Source: Varroa destructor (Eukaryota > Arthropoda > Arachnida > Mesostigmata > Varroidae). Taken from it: 64,000 nt of DNA. The translations under genes were made by a program, and so were the position numbers. The stretch spans positions 37,703,042 to 37,767,041 of the forward strand of contig NW_019211456.1 of assembly GCF_002443255.2 (NCBI RefSeq), written 5' to 3'. Of the stretch, positions 12,501 to 25,314 are shown piece by piece (position 1 is the first letter of the stretch; the number at the start of each line of letters is the position of its first letter). The notes under the pieces were generated by a model, which had not been told where the DNA came from, made no database searches, and saw only the letters and a list, made by a program, of their open reading frames with translations.

Positions 12501-14800
12501 CGTGTGACACGAAGACAAAGATGGCACTAGAAACGATCCAGTGTCCACCCAAAATGTCAAATGTACACTGGCTGTTGACGATATATGGCACAGGACCACT
12601 GATTTTGGCTTATTTTTTCCCTTATAGTGAAACTGTGGCATCGGGAGAAAAGATTTGGGCTGACAGCAAATGGCGCTGGCGAACTGTTTACGTCCACAGG
12701 GCCGTACGATGCGTGGCCTTGCCAAGTAAGGGTTAAATATTTAGAAGGGCGAGTACGGTGGGGCGTATCATTCTAAACAGTTTTCCAGATCATAAAAAAG
12801 AGTACTGCTAACGTCTGGAAAGGAAGCTTCTCATAAACGGTTGCCTGAGTCGTCATTGCTTGTTACAGCACCTTCATGTTGTTTTATTCTGCTTCAAACC
12901 TAATGAAATCACAGGTCACAAAGTAGTTCGCTGTTTCTGATGTTGTGGTCGCTGGGTTCAGTTATTTATCTATTATTGTGATAAAAACACTATCTACAGC
13001 TGCACGTGTTTAGCGGACATTGTAGACAGTAACAGGGTAGTCGATATCCCTATTCAACCAAGCGATGTAGGACGCAACAATAAGTCATAACAGGCCATTG
13101 CGAAAGGCTGAGAGTTTAAGCCAACGTAATCGACACTTGTAGATTTGTAACAAATGGCCTACAACCGCTTGGAATGAGACAGCGATGACGGCAAGAGGCT
13201 TTGTGGGACCACCAGCTAGAAAATTAACGTACGATACCTTGCTGTCTGAATACTCAAGTTAGGAAACCACCGAACAATCGGGAATAACATTGACTATATC
13301 CACGTTAACTTATCAAATAAACTCTAGTGGATTCGAAATGCTGGCTCACATTGCTTGAGAAACAGGGTTCTGGCCCATATCAAGCAAACCTTCCCAGTAG
13401 AAACTCATTTCTTTGTTTGTCTATTGTAAATCGTCTTCATGACGTTCGGGGTGAATTTTGATATTCAACCTGCCAGCGAATTTCGTCTATTCTAAAATAA
13501 ACTTGACGAACAAAGCAGTCGATTAGAGCCCGAGTACTACTTCGTTTCTATGGGAGATAAAGTGAATAGCTTCTAGCTATTGCGTCGTGTAGTTCTGTTT
13601 CAAATGAAGAACTAGTACATACATACGCACACGAAGACCTTTAAGACGGCAGCTATTATAGACACTTCCATTGCATAGTAATAATTCTCTTTGCCTAGAC
13701 ACGGTAATCATGCTAGGTATTCGTATGGTCGTGATGTTGAATCCGGACGAACATAGTGATCTTTGGAAGGGCGCCATACGCTATTAAACAATCGCTCCCT
13801 ATGTGAGGGCGCAGGGACAGAGCTTTCCGTCGTAGTATTGACAGCTCCCTGACTTAAAGCAAACGTTGAATTTTACCAGATACACTCGGACCAGCACTCA
13901 CCTAAACATAATTGCTCAACAAATTTTTACACAAACTAATTGATATATAGTTAGAATGTAGCCAAGTTAACTTAGCGTGCAAAAACGTTCATCCGCCTCT
14001 TCTCGAGTTTGTTGAGGGGATGTTCGATGGCTGTCCGTCCTCATGGCTCTTTGCTTGTTTCAGGTGCATTAGATATGTTTGTATGGGTGTGTACATTCCG
14101 CATAACAAGTAATGCTCTATAGTTTTCTAATTCGTTTTCGTTCACTTCGTCGTTAAAAACGTGTCGGAATCGCCTATCGGTAACCGGGAAGCATTTATAT
14201 CTATTGTTTCATATTCACATATCTAGCACACTATGGATCAGTGTTAATGGATTACTGTGTAATTGTAGCATCGGGAGATCACTGATTTACCATCAGCGTC
14301 TCTATGGGCCGTATGGTTCTCGTTGTGACTTGAAAAGACGGCCGACTTCAGAAAGTGTCCGCGGCAGGTCCATCCGCAATTATGACATTGCAGTTTTACG
14401 TGGCGCTGAACAATACATTATTTTGTTGCTGCTCGTTCTTTTTTTACTGACGCTAATAATTGTAGTGATAGTAACGGCATCATCGCTGATGCTTGTGCCC
14501 GAAGTTGTGTTCCGTCATGGCTTGGGGTCTGGTCCCCCTTTACCGTTATTGCCACTCTACCACGGCGCTGCTGTATAGCCATATAGTTAAATAGCAGAGT
14601 CAAAAAGCCAGTGGACTTTATGTGGTCTGAGTTGTCGGTTATCGGTCTGGCTGGCTCTTGGCTGACTGGGGGAGGGGGTTGGCTGGTTGGTCCGTTCGTA
14701 TTCTTTCTAGACTCTTATCATCCGTCTGTAACGATGACTGTGATGCTCTGCGTGCTCATTCGTCTTCCCTTCTCCTAGCTTCAGCTAACCAACGAATAAG
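9520..14800. other. No gene recognised
   Basis: About 5 kb is without a recognised gene. A moderately GC-rich patch at 12.0-12.7 kb carries overlapping open frames on both strands (for example 12044-12349 and 12396-12725) with no family resemblance and no consistent splice structure. The plus-strand frame at 14204-14578 contains a hydrophobic run but lacks an ATG at its head. I read these as chance frames. Confidence 0.4.
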
Positions 14801-16142
14801 CGACTGAAGGCTTGTCGGAGCGAATGTGAACCCAAAAGAACGGAGACGATGGGGTTGCAACCCGGTGCGCCGGCTAGTGGCGGCTTAAACCACTAGCGTG
14901 CCATTTCTATACAACCATCACGAACACCATTGCTAATATTTTGGCACTACAGCCACTGTCGTTGCTGCCGTCATAGGCGGCGATCACAGCCTTCGCTGTT
15001 ATCCATCCGACGTTACTTAACGCGACGTCGCTTCCCTCAGACGATTTGATTCGGCTCACTTTGACTCAACGACGCTGGTGCCGGCAGCGGCGAACCCAAC
15101 TAGCATAGCGTTACCGATGCGGCAAACAGCGATGCCAGTCAGTCCCGCGAAACGAAAAATGCCGGCGTGGAAGAGCCAGCGAAAAACACCATTGCAACCC
15201 CATGCTCGCGAAAAGTGTTCGCAGTTACTACCGCCATCGTCGTCGTCGCCGTTATTGAAGTGGTCGGTGGCTCCAACTCCGACAGGCAGCAGTCTGACGG
15301 CCGCAGCAGCAACGACAACAACAACAAAAGATGTTAGACACGACCGCGGCGCTAGTAACGGCCACCACATCTATTGCAGAAGTATAATCGTGGCAGTTGC
15401 TGCAACAGCGACGCCGGCGGCAGCTACGACAGCGGTCTGATGATCTGACAATCAGACGGCGGATAGGTCCGTCGGACGAACGGCTGCAGCTCGCGCACCC
15501 TCGCAGTCTGGCTGCTTCGCCAGCTACCGCAGCCACGGCTACCATCACGAGTAGCGGAGTGGAAGCATGATTTGTTGCTTCGGCTGTTAGTGGTCATTGT
15601 TGCTATCTGTATCAACTACTTTTTTGCAGTCATCAGCCTTTACTACGTCGTCGTCGTCGTCGTCCACTCTCTTTGCTGCCGGTTCCAGCAGCAGCTGCTG
15701 TTGCTGTTGTTACCTCGGCTGGTGTTGAGCTGTCGTCCATTGCAGCAGGCCGCTTAGCAACAGTTAGCAGCGACGTTAGCAGCACAGCCATTTTTTGATT
15801 TCTCTATGATATGCTGTTGGATGCCGTTCGCCGTTGCTGCTGTGGTGCCGGCCCACGTATCTCTACGTGCCACTACTGCAACTACAGCATCGGCAACAAC
15901 TGCAGCAACCGCCTCGCTGCTGCTGTTGCCGCGCTGTAACGACAGTTAGGCAAACACTTGCTGGTCATGACCCAGATGGCGTGCCCAAATGAGAGACAGA
16001 CGACGGAGCGGCGGAGTGAAGCGAACCCGGTTAGTTCAAGCAAGCGCCGGTCAGCACCAGTGGTAGGCTGTGACTATTAGTGCTATTGATGGTGATGCTG
16101 ACGTTTAGCGACTATTGACCGAATCGTTTCGTTTGTTGGCTG

Positions 16143-16337
16143 ATGGCTATTGGCATAATGATTACCACCACCACCATTCTGCTGGCTGCTGTGACGCTGC
16201 TATCGGGGACAGTAGCTGTCGAAATTGCTACGGCGTCGCCTGCCGCCGCCGCCGCCGCCGTCGCCCAGGCTCTAACAACGCACAGAATGGCGTCGTCGTC
16301 GTCGTCGTCGTCGTCGCTGGACTCCGTAGATTTTTGA
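16143..16337 (+). CDS. Possible first exon with a signal peptide
   Basis: This 64-codon ATG frame begins like a secreted or type I membrane protein. It has a short N-terminus, then a hydrophobic core of Ile, Leu, Ala and Val residues (about residues 5-25) ending near a VAVE sequence that could be cleaved. It then runs into poly-Ala, encoded by a (GCC)n run, and poly-Ser, encoded by a (GTC)n run read as TCG. The stop follows at once, so if real it must splice before the stop, and only weak donors are visible. It sits at the edge of the CpG-rich block. I do not recognise a family. The signal peptide could be an accident of repeat composition. Confidence 0.2.
   Translation: MAIGIMITTTTILLAAVTLLSGTVAVEIATASPAAAAAAVAQALTTHRMASSSSSSSSLDSVDF
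16241..16316 (+). repeat. (GCC)n and (GTC)n trinucleotide runs
   Basis: A run of six or more GCC units ends near 16260, and a run of eight or more GTC units spans about 16291-16316. Both lie in the same open frame. Confidence 0.9.
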
Positions 16338-17210
16338 TGCTGGTTTTGGCCGCATTACGAGCATCCTTTTACTTCTCCTGGCATACTCGAATGCTGTGAC
16401 AACGTCATAGTAGAATTGCTGGCGATTAGTTATAGCATAGTGATGGCCGGCGGTAACCAGCTGCGTATCGCGCGATTTAATTGCCTAAGTCACCGGCTGA
16501 CCTAGTCACTTTCTGTTAGTTAGTGGTAGACGGGCTGCGCGCGGGAAAGCCATACGAGAATTAAAACAACTTTCGGATGGTTGAAGCAGTAGCAAAAACA
16601 GCTTGTCGAATAGTTCAGTAACAGGGGAAACCGGTTCTGTGTACTGTGCCCATACAGATCTGCCGACTGCGTCCTGTTGCAGATGTTGCCTGTACGAACT
16701 TTCGTAAACGATAGGCGACAACGCGACTCAATTCTGAATGTATAATCGTCGTCCAAATGGTTGAGGATGTTGTGCGAAGCTCGACCACCGATAAGTCGTC
16801 GACGTTGAGCACTGCAAGTCCATAACAATAACGACTATATCAAAAGAAATCGCCAAAGTAGGCCACTGCGTAAGTATCTTGTGGCCAAATACACGTTAGT
16901 ACGCAACAAACAGGTCACTATATAGCAGTGTCTGTTTATGTTTGACGCGAGACAGTTAACATCATTTGTGCGAATGAGACGAGACCATAGGAACCATCGA
17001 AAGAAAGAGAACTACATGCGTGTCCGACCTTCGCACTTTGTCCCTATAGGTACGTCGCAATTCAATAATTCAGTGGCAACTATACGTGACGATACTGTGA
17101 TTGTACGAGCTCTGCACGTATGGTCCTAGTGTGGGGCTCAAAGTGACCTCCACGAGAAGTGGGTCGCACAGCTGATATATAGCTCATACCACTATATACC
17201 CGTATTATAG

Positions 17211-17393
17211 GAAACGCCTGTTACGTGCAAAGTACTATGTGAACTAGCTAGAGAAAAAGATGGAGTTTGTGAATTGCCAAATCATTACAGCGCATCTGTG
17301 GAGGCTTTGCTTCAAGTTGTTCCATTGGATACAAGAATATCAGACATGGCTCAAAGACATGCTGGTTGCATGGAAGATTACTTCGAAAGTTGA
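17211..17393 (+). CDS. Candidate 3'-terminal exon, unrecognised protein
   Basis: An AG acceptor at 17209-17210 (TATTATAG) is followed by 60 codons in phase 0 and a TGA. The encoded segment is acidic and cysteine-containing, with balanced composition and no low-complexity run. It reads like a real C-terminus (ends CMEDYFES) and lies 0.8 kb after the trinucleotide-rich block. I do not recognise the family. No upstream exon could be joined with confidence and no AATAAA is obvious just downstream. An open stretch of 60 codons is expected by chance at an appreciable rate in a window this size, so confidence stays low. Confidence 0.3.
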   Translation, partial: ETPVTCKVLCELAREKDGVCELPNHYSASVEALLQVVPLDTRISDMAQRHAGCMEDYFES

Positions 17394-17607
17394 TCGTCCG
17401 ATAGACATGCAGTTCTATGCCTTATGAGCTTTTTCCTTCCTTATGAGCTTCACGGATACAGCAATAATTAATAGAAAATTGGTATATATTTACTGCATGG
17501 TTTTCGTTGGTACATGACAGATTTTTCGAAGCATAACGGCAGATAAAAGACCAAACGGATCAGTGACAAATCTCAATATGTCCAATAGTACCCTAGCTGA
17601 TAGTTAA

Positions 17608-17800
17608 CTAGTAGTTATTGCTACCGTGAATCACGCCAAATACATTGTTGCTAACGTCCGAGATGATCAGCAAATCAGACGGTGTATCTAACGCGATCTT
17701 CCAACTGCTTCGCCCTACTTCAGTGCCATTTATGTAATCTCTAAATGAACTTTTATGAACTTCGTTGTAGCCGTCTGCAAAAGTTCCGTTAAGGCTGCAG
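17608..17800 (-). CDS. Candidate 3'-terminal exon on the opposite strand
   Basis: Read on the minus strand, a pyrimidine-containing acceptor (TGTTACAG) at 17802-17801 is followed by an open frame that ends in TAG. The encoded segment is balanced and not repetitive. It would converge tail-to-tail with the plus-strand candidate that ends at 17393. No family is recognised and no upstream exon could be joined. It may be chance. Confidence 0.2.
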
Positions 17801-17949
17801 CTGTAACAGTAATACATTCAACGGACGAGTTGTTTCACAGCATTATCAATAAGTTGGTCGTAGCTTGGGGTCATTATCGGACTTTCGATCACAACGATAT
17901 CTCGATGAGACCGACAGGCTCCTTCCACAAGTGTCTATGTAAGAGCTAG

Positions 17950-20900
17950 CGGTGTCAAACGCGGCATGAACATATCGAATTGACTCTTAAGGCGCTTGAA
18001 CTCAAGCAGCTGAAGCGACGACGTTCGTTAACAAAAACACCACTGCTTATGCATTTAAATGCTAAAATAGTACTCGAAAAGTAAAGCAACTATAATAACA
18101 ACAACATTAGTGACTGTGGTAACAATGGACGACAAAGAACAGACGTCAAACGACAAGTCTATCTAAAGCGTTCGACATGTTGAACTATTACATACTGATT
18201 GGTATGCCATAATTTGTCTGATTCACACAGCACTCGTGTGTTACCCCCCCCCCCCCCCGTCCCGTCCCGTTCCGTCCCGCCCCGCACATGACTAATATCA
18301 CAGATACGCGTTACTTAGCAGCAGTAGCAGAATCATCACAATTTGGTGTTAGAATGCTGATTCTGAAGATGGAAACGGTGACAGCGCTGACGTTTGACTA
18401 CATATGGTGGCTGATAGTAGTGAGTTGAATGTAACGCGTTAGATGAGCGACGACTGGTCGGGTTGCCTTCGGCTTGCGCCTGACCCGTTCTGTGGCCCGC
18501 AGTGCAATAAGACCCATCCAGCTAATGACAGGGGGCGTCGGTGATAAAGCAGTGGTGCAGCGGGCGCACCACGGCTGCTTCGGACAATTTGGATTTATTG
18601 CATCGGCTCGTGTGTTTCAACCCGGAACGAAAGACCCAGCCCGGGAAGTTGAACGTTTTCGAGTACCACACTTACTTGATTCCGCATGCACATAGAGCCT
18701 CTACGGTGTTGCGTTTAGTATAGAAATTATTACAATTCTATAATTATGGGCACTAATGATGCTGCCGCTGGTACGCCCGGAAGGTTCCGGGAAACCTATC
18801 GGCCGCAGATTTGCTTCAGTAATGATGGTCTAAAGGGTAATAATGCGCAATGACGAAGCAGCCGTCAAAAAACAACTATTTCTCGCGAGTAGATACGACA
18901 TTTATTGTAAACGTTACTTCATCATGTATTCCATAAAGTAAGTTCAAGTGTTTCTCTGTAATAATGTGTGAGTATATACGTGTTGAGAAATGGTCGAATA
19001 CGGTTGACTAGTTCAAGAGACGAAATACACAGGAATACTCGCATACCTTCTACGCTGCGCGACAATACCGTGCGCGTTTAATAATGCGCCGTAAATTCTG
19101 TTTCGTCTCTGGACTGTTCGCACCAATAACTACGGTAACTATCCTTCTTCAAATCTAACCAAGGTCAAGTTCCTACACATACAAACTTATTCGCTATAAA
19201 GAGGAAAGTGGAGAAGAAGTAAAGAAACAAAGTTTGCTAACGTGGGTCGTTGCTGACTAATGCTACGTGGACAGTCAGGCGGACAAATCTGTATCCTATT
19301 CAACAGAACCAGTTGCCAACAAAACTCAATCGAAATCACGCTCTGGCCCCTTTAATCGTTCGTTGTTCCGCCGTCCTTTTGAAACTCTTATGTAGTTGGC
19401 ACACACAGCTTTTCCACGGCGCGCGTGTCAGTTACCACATGCTCTATACTTTACGAAGCCTAAGAACGGTGGAAGTGTCAAAATCGGAGCGGCCATCGCA
19501 TCCGCGTACACAGCGTCCCGTTCTGGTTGCTAGATTCGCTGCGCAGCCGCGCTACCATATGGGAATCAAACACTTCGTTTAACTGTTCTTGTTATAACAT
19601 AATACGTATGTATATGTACATGTAGCGTATTGCGCGGTTGTAGCAGTAAAAAAGGAACAGGCTAAACCGAGTCAAGATAGGCAGGAGTATCGGAAGGTAT
19701 TTATAAACGTCCATTCTAATGTCACGTTAACCGGCCGGCCAAGCAAGTACGGACGATTGTACGGCACACCGGTACTATGAGGGCTGGGGCAATAGTAGAA
19801 GCAGCACGACAGGGCAAACACTACGGAAATGACTGCAAACGTAAACGAAACTATGTAAGCACGCGGTGAAGCCAATCCTAATGCTTACAATGCCTGCAGA
19901 AGCAACAATAACCATAAGAATGGCGAATGAAAAGAGTGTCTGCTAGAAGATGTTTTACCCTCTCGTTAGCTGGTTGAGACAACCCCACATTGACTTTCAT
20001 AGACGTATGAACACTTACGTCCGAATCAACGATAGCGAAGTTATAACCCAGACAGATGATTCGATCGATACGCTTCTATACGGCATATTCGTACTAACAT
20101 GCTAACAACAAAAGGTGTGAAAATACCGTCGCCGAAGCTGTCTCCGTTCTTCGGGTGATTATATTCCATAGTCGAACATGATCAATTGGCGCGTAACCAA
20201 GAATTAGTGTGATCACAATGCAAGAGAAATCAAACGAACGCGCTAATACCCTAGGTTCTTTGTGTAGCCGCATTGCACATAGAAACATCCGCTCCTTTCG
20301 TCGATCTTACGTCTACAATGCCTATTGCGTTGTTTGGCCAGTTGACATAACTACCGCATCGTCTGTAGGTAATTATCGTATAGAGCAGTAGAAATACTGC
20401 ACAAACTTCTACCAGGAGAGAAACAAACTGTTTATCGGCACACACCGCCTTAAAGCGAATAGGCGGCAGTAAGTGTGTCTGCGTATTGTATGACCTGTAA
20501 ATAGGCCAATGGTAAAAGATGTTATTAAAGATTTCCTGTTTTTTTTGCGAATAAATATTTTTGTTTGACAATATTTCGGCTATACAATTCAACGGGCTGA
20601 ACTGTCCATCAGTACCACGTTGTCCATGTTAGTAGAATTGCGATAACTCCGCGTAGTAAGTATTACGTGTGGTATGATGATTTTTTGGCAGATACATTAT
20701 TTTGCAATAATAGAGAAATTTACAAACGTAACGTGCGATGATTTCTGAGTGACTGATTTATTCACACGCCATCATCGATGGCTCTCTATAGATGCTCGTC
20801 GATTTTCAAAAAACTTAATTCTCCAAAGAAACTGCTCAACACTACTTACCGTTACTGTCTTGTCCGGCGGCAGTTGCTTTATAGCTACAGTTGGTCGCGA

Positions 20901-21840
20901 AGCGAACTTGTATCTCACCAGCTCCTACATATACAAGACAAACGATTTCCTTATGAGATGACTCCCTTGCCAGGAAGCACATAACCTAGGCAGACTGTAC
21001 GCGCTTACCAAAAAAAAAAACACCCGATCCTACCAACTGGTTTGGCAATTACTTGTATCGGTCACCGATAGCTTCTCGAATATTTAGCTAATCAAGAGAT
21101 ATTCGGGCGCGCTGGCCAACAAGCCGGCATCGATCGCCCTCAATACCGTCGAACCGTTTCAGGACGCCTCGGAAAAAAGCGATGGCCCTATATGCTATGC
21201 CATTCCATCCCTATATAGACGTCAATGTCCGAGTTTTCCAGTCGCCGATCACTAATTGCCAAGATGCCGCCGTATTGTCGGCAAATCCCTGCTAGGTTAG
21301 CCGTTAGCCTAACTATAACCTTAGTAGCGTCGACAGACGACATCGTAGCGATGCATAACCGTTCCATCGCGGAAGCGGGAGATGGCAACAAAATCGATAC
21401 GTCGGAGTATTTTAGCTGAGTCCTTTTTCCCTATTCTGCTCCTTGTGCTTTTGTTGCTGATCTTGGTTATGTTGGCTATAAGATGGTTGTTTCTGCTGTT
21501 GCCGGTTGCAGCAGAGGCAAGGATTGCGGGGGTATCCTCTGTGTTATCGTTAATCATTGACTCGAATTTGCGGATCGCGCTGCGACAGGGACATCAACAG
21601 CATCCGGTATTGATGACGCCAATAGTTGAAGCAAGAGGAGTAGCTTCAAATCTAAATATAGCAGAGGTCTGTGCGCACGGGTCAACGTCCCGTTTGGGGA
21701 ACAGCAAGAACAGTGTTACGCTCACTTGCGTACAAATAAACGTAATACTGTATACTCACATGGACTTGTGCGGTTTTACGTTACGACCGCCATCTTTTGT
21801 ATTTTTTTGTACATCGTGGGAAGTTCCGTTATTGCAAAAT
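17950..21840. other. No gene recognised
   Basis: This stretch holds a C tract grading into CCCGT units (listed separately) and unremarkable unique sequence. The plus-strand open frame 19250-19582 (about 110 codons) has no family resemblance. An ATG frame starting at 21382 begins with a strongly hydrophobic N-terminus but runs into the TA microsatellite, and I could not find a convincing donor. Confidence 0.4.
18244..18285 (+). repeat. C tract followed by degenerate CCCGT units
   Basis: Fifteen Cs are followed by GTCCCGTCCCGTTCCGTCCC-type pentamers. This compound simple repeat looks like a C tract that has expanded into pentanucleotide units. Confidence 0.9.
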
Positions 21841-21848
21841 ACTACAGT

Positions 21849-21851
<3 letters not shown>

Positions 21852-21910
<59 letters not shown>
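21852..21910. repeat. (TA)n microsatellite
   Basis: About 59 bases of perfect alternating AT/TA. It creates tyrosine-isoleucine artefact frames on both strands. Confidence 0.97.
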
Positions 21911-21912
<2 letters not shown>

Positions 21913-23406
21913 ACCGTCACGTGAGAGACGAACGAACTAGCACGACGCCTTCTAATGCTGCACAATTTCTGTGCAATTATTGCCGGTGTCCCCTCCTTCA
22001 AGTGTTTTATTTCAAGTACTAATCCCTTCAAGTATAAAACAATTCAACTGATGTTGAAAACAAAACGCTATGAATTGCAACAGATCTACAAACACCAACA
22101 GGTGAAGCTGATACGCCGCCTCGTGAAAAAAGGGAATTTTGTTAATATTGTTAGTATACGTTTGTGTTTAGCTTACTTCGTTGTGGTTTGGAAATGTGAA
22201 TGTTAAAACGTTCTCTGATAGCCATTGGTAGGACAGGATACTTTATAATAAAAACAGATTTTTGTGGAAAATTATTATGGCCGCTTATACTTTTCGTTGT
22301 TCAGTTGATTTCAAACATTCAAACACTTCGCTTGTGTTAGTAGCTCTACTAAATGTGCACGAGCAGTCGTACATAGACCGGCGTTGCCCTGCAATGTTTG
22401 TATTCATTTATGTAAGAGATCCTACGGTGAAAACTAATTGTAGACCATTAATTAGTTAACTACGATGATATGATAACGTTGTCAGATTTTGTGGATTCCA
22501 TCCGGTCTATCTATACGCTTTTTTTACGCAAAAATCGCCAATCGAAACCATACAGTCACAACAAATTCGCTCACTATATACATATAAGAAAAGATCCTTC
22601 AGTCCATCTATCAAAGAACAGTTCGTATCTGACGACCATCGCTCAACGAAAATTATCGCTGATGACCAGTTACTACCATTATATATCTCCTTGAAGGAGT
22701 CCGTTGGACCGGTCTTCTCCTTGTTCTTGTTAAAAGTTCATTCTGTAGTCATGTTGGCTGGTTACGGTGAAACACGGTTTTTCGAGCACGAGCTCTAGGC
22801 GCGTCTCTCTACGACATAAATTGGCCTTATTGAGAAAGCAAGCCCTGGATGACTGCGCAAAGGTGCCTTCGAACAATTGGTTTCTCTAGTCGATCGAAAC
22901 TGCATGAACCGCCGTGGTAGACTCGGCCCTGTTTGCGCAGGGTCTCACTACCACTAGCAGACGTTACTAGACGGCGAAACAATACGACTTTCCTTCCTGC
23001 TTCACGACTCCCATAGCACAAATGCGTCCAGAGCACTTGGTTTAAAACATCTTTTGTTGATCCGGTCGTCATATTAATGACACCATACAAGCCTTGAGTC
23101 ATACGCGGTGCCACAGAGAATCATTCTTCTTGCCGCTGCTTTCAGATCGAGCTGTTACTGTCACGTAAATGATACTTGAATTGGAGACCAGTGTTTGGTA
23201 AAATGCCTGGAAAAATAATGCATCGGTAGTATGATACATACAAATGAACACGTATAAAAAAAAATTTAAGAAGCTCTGGTCGACGACGAAATAACGTAAA
23301 TTTCATATAGTGCTACGCATCCTGTCAGTGTGGGTTCCTTTACGAATACGGAGGCCATTGACCATTAAGTGGTAGTTTAGTACTAAGAACCAATTTTTCT
23401 TTCGAG
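21911..23406. other. No gene firmly recognised
   Basis: This is AT-rich sequence. A plus-strand frame (21955-22206) reaches a CAACAG|GTGAAG donor-like site near 22101. A minus-strand frame (22827-23114) stays open for about 90 codons in balanced sequence. Neither belongs to a family I recognise. Confidence 0.35.
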
Positions 23407-24904
23407 GCGCGCAAGCGTGACTCGGGACAGCAGGAGTAGCAGCAACAACAGAATTGAATGGAAAAGCGCCAGTGGTGAGCGGCGCTGCGATAGCCGGGAC
23501 AATGCCCGTATCACAGGTAATCCACTGGCTGCAAGTTTAATCCGGCCAAACCAAAATAAAGCAGAAAGCTTTGCGTGTCCCTATAGCTATTTGTATTAGC
23601 ATCCATTTGCCATGGCGGTTAAGTCACTTTGGCTTGACTTATTAATCAATTTGTGTGGCAGTCAATCACGGAAGGTAGTGTCTTCAAGAGATTTTAAGGA
23701 AGCTGCCTTGGTCTGGTTTTTAGCGCAGTTCAGCTTTGGACAGTAGAGGAACTCTGCCCGAATCGACTTGCTGGCTATTTCAGGCCGCAATGGCGTTGTC
23801 GTTGATAGCGTTGACTATGGTGGTAACGCTGGTGGTAGTGGAAATAGCGAGAATAACCGCGGCCTTCGACAGGGTTGCAAGCCAGTGCCCATAGAGTTCG
23901 TGATGAGACAACGTTGCGTCTCCAACGAGGTCAGCCTATTGCTAGCGACCATTCCAACTTGGGCCGATCGCGCTTGCTGTCGTGGCCATAGGTAAGACGT
24001 TCATTTAGCAGAACATCAATAGTCATCAGATGGGCATCCATTGAAAATGAAGGTATTTACAAATTTTTGTTATTGAATGAAGTTTCCAAGTGCAATTTTT
24101 CAATTCTAATGCGTTTTTGATAATCATTAAAGTTTTGATTTTTATTTTTAACTCTTGCTAATTAGAAAACGAAGGTTTAGTTTGTTATGATACGTGTGCC
24201 TTCCCAAGATAGACTTGCATTAGAACACAATGTAAATAAGTCTTATTAATTTTAGTAGCTTAAAATAAATATTTGACATGAATTGCGGTAGCGTAAATAA
24301 ATTTGATGGTAACACTCCTATAACGAGGTTTTTTGTAGCTTAGAAAATTTAGCTTATCTCTGGAAGAGCATTTAGTAACCACCAAGACATCTTTGCGACC
24401 ATATGTGCAATGAAGCTCCACACTTACCATTGTGATGCAGCTAAGAAACTTCACAGCTTTGGTACACGAATTTTATTTGGTAAAAGATCATCCAATCAAG
24501 TCTGTTAGAGGTAGCTAGCTTTAGATAACTTGCCTTGCATGAGCCGCATTTGTCGCTAGAGTGATTGCGTTTGATTGTGAACATGAATTCAAACAAGTCT
24601 AGTTAGAGTTGTACTAAAGCTATATGTAGAAAAGGGATAAGTTATTCCAATTCGTACGCTGTCCGACGTCATTGCAACTTACCTCAACTTAAATATTAAA
24701 ACGTTTGTATTCTATGTTATATTAATCATTTTGGAAATATATATATTTCGTCCTTATTCAAAGTTCTGTGCTTGTAGGCCACACCCGAAGTATACATGGA
24801 CCCATTAACGTAACAGACTATGGGCTAGCTTTAATTCTGCTTGTGGATGCTTTCCTTCTGTTTGCAGATACTCTGAAGATACTTCAGTTAATGAAAATGA
24901 ATGA
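23407..24904 (+). CDS. Candidate multi-exon gene fragment, unrecognised
   Basis: Three plus-strand segments join with consistent phase: 23407-23516, 23784-23991 and 24868-24904. The acceptors are TTTCTTTCGAG, GGCTATTTCAG and CTTCTGTTTGCAG. The donors are ATCACAG|GTAATC and CCATAG|GTAAGA. The first segment leaves one base, which completes a Gly codon with the GC that opens the second. The second leaves AG, which the A opening the third completes to Arg. The frame then ends in TGA after an acidic tail (YSEDTSVNENE). The middle exon has a Gly/Asn/Ser-rich stretch and then a cysteine-containing part (QGCKPVPIEF). I do not recognise the family. Upstream exons are missing. The agreement of phase across two junctions is the main support, and homology support is absent. 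Confidence 0.35.
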
Positions 24905-24939
24905 AGAAACAATTTTTTTGATGTGAGCATAACTTACGC

Positions 24940-25314
24940 TTACGATACAACTTCAGGGTGCACAGCTACGTGTATGAGTATATAGTTTTGTGAGTGTTCC
25001 CCAGCAACCTGGGCTAGAACAGTTTTTTCCTGGGAGATCATCCCTTTGAAATTCTGAGCTTTCAAACGTCCTGGTTGATCACATCCACAACTGATATGCA
25101 CGCGTTTGCGCGGCGTACAGGAAAATGTTCGTCGTAAAAAACCCAAGCAAAATTGTCCGTCGTCTGGCCAGCGAATAGTTAACGCATTCGTGAACGACTC
25201 ACTTTTTTGATTACCCGCTACTGAATCCCCATTGTCGTTGACGTCAGCGGTGCGCCGGCGCGACGGGGGAGGAATGGAGGGGTTACGGTACCCAGCGACG
25301 TGTTGCGTCCGCAT
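24940..25314 (-). CDS. Hypothetical 124-codon frame, unrecognised
   Basis: A single uninterrupted frame starts with ATG on the minus strand in the CpG-rich 25-kb region. Its composition is balanced, with a Pro/Arg-rich N-terminus, several cysteines in the middle and no repeats. It matches no family known to me. It could be a small intronless gene, a 5' exon or chance, because opposite-strand and shifted frames of similar length occur just to its right (25300-25938). Confidence 0.2.
   Translation of the reverse strand: MRTQHVAGYRNPSIPPPSRRRTADVNDNGDSVAGNQKSESFTNALTIRWPDDGQFCLGFLRRTFSCTPRKRVHISCGCDQPGRLKAQNFKGMISQEKTVLAQVAGEHSQNYILIHVAVHPEVVS

Larger units (their letters stand above)
14800..16400. 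promoter_or_regulatory. Trinucleotide-rich, CpG-rich block
   Basis: Roughly 1.6 kb is dense in CAG/CTG, ACG/CGT and GTC triplets, which open several overlapping frames on both strands that encode runs of Ala, Ser, Thr, Val or Leu. No frame keeps a non-repetitive protein-like stretch, so the block looks more like a long 5'-UTR or promoter of a regulated gene than a coding exon. A hairpin with 8-bp arms (GCTAGTGG / CCACTAGC) lies at 14872-14896. A possible signal-peptide exon near the right edge is listed separately. Confidence 0.35.

Noticed and set aside
14204..14578. Plus-strand frame with a hydrophobic, membrane-like segment
   Set aside because: It starts without ATG and the hydrophobic run is T-rich sequence. 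There is no supporting splice site.
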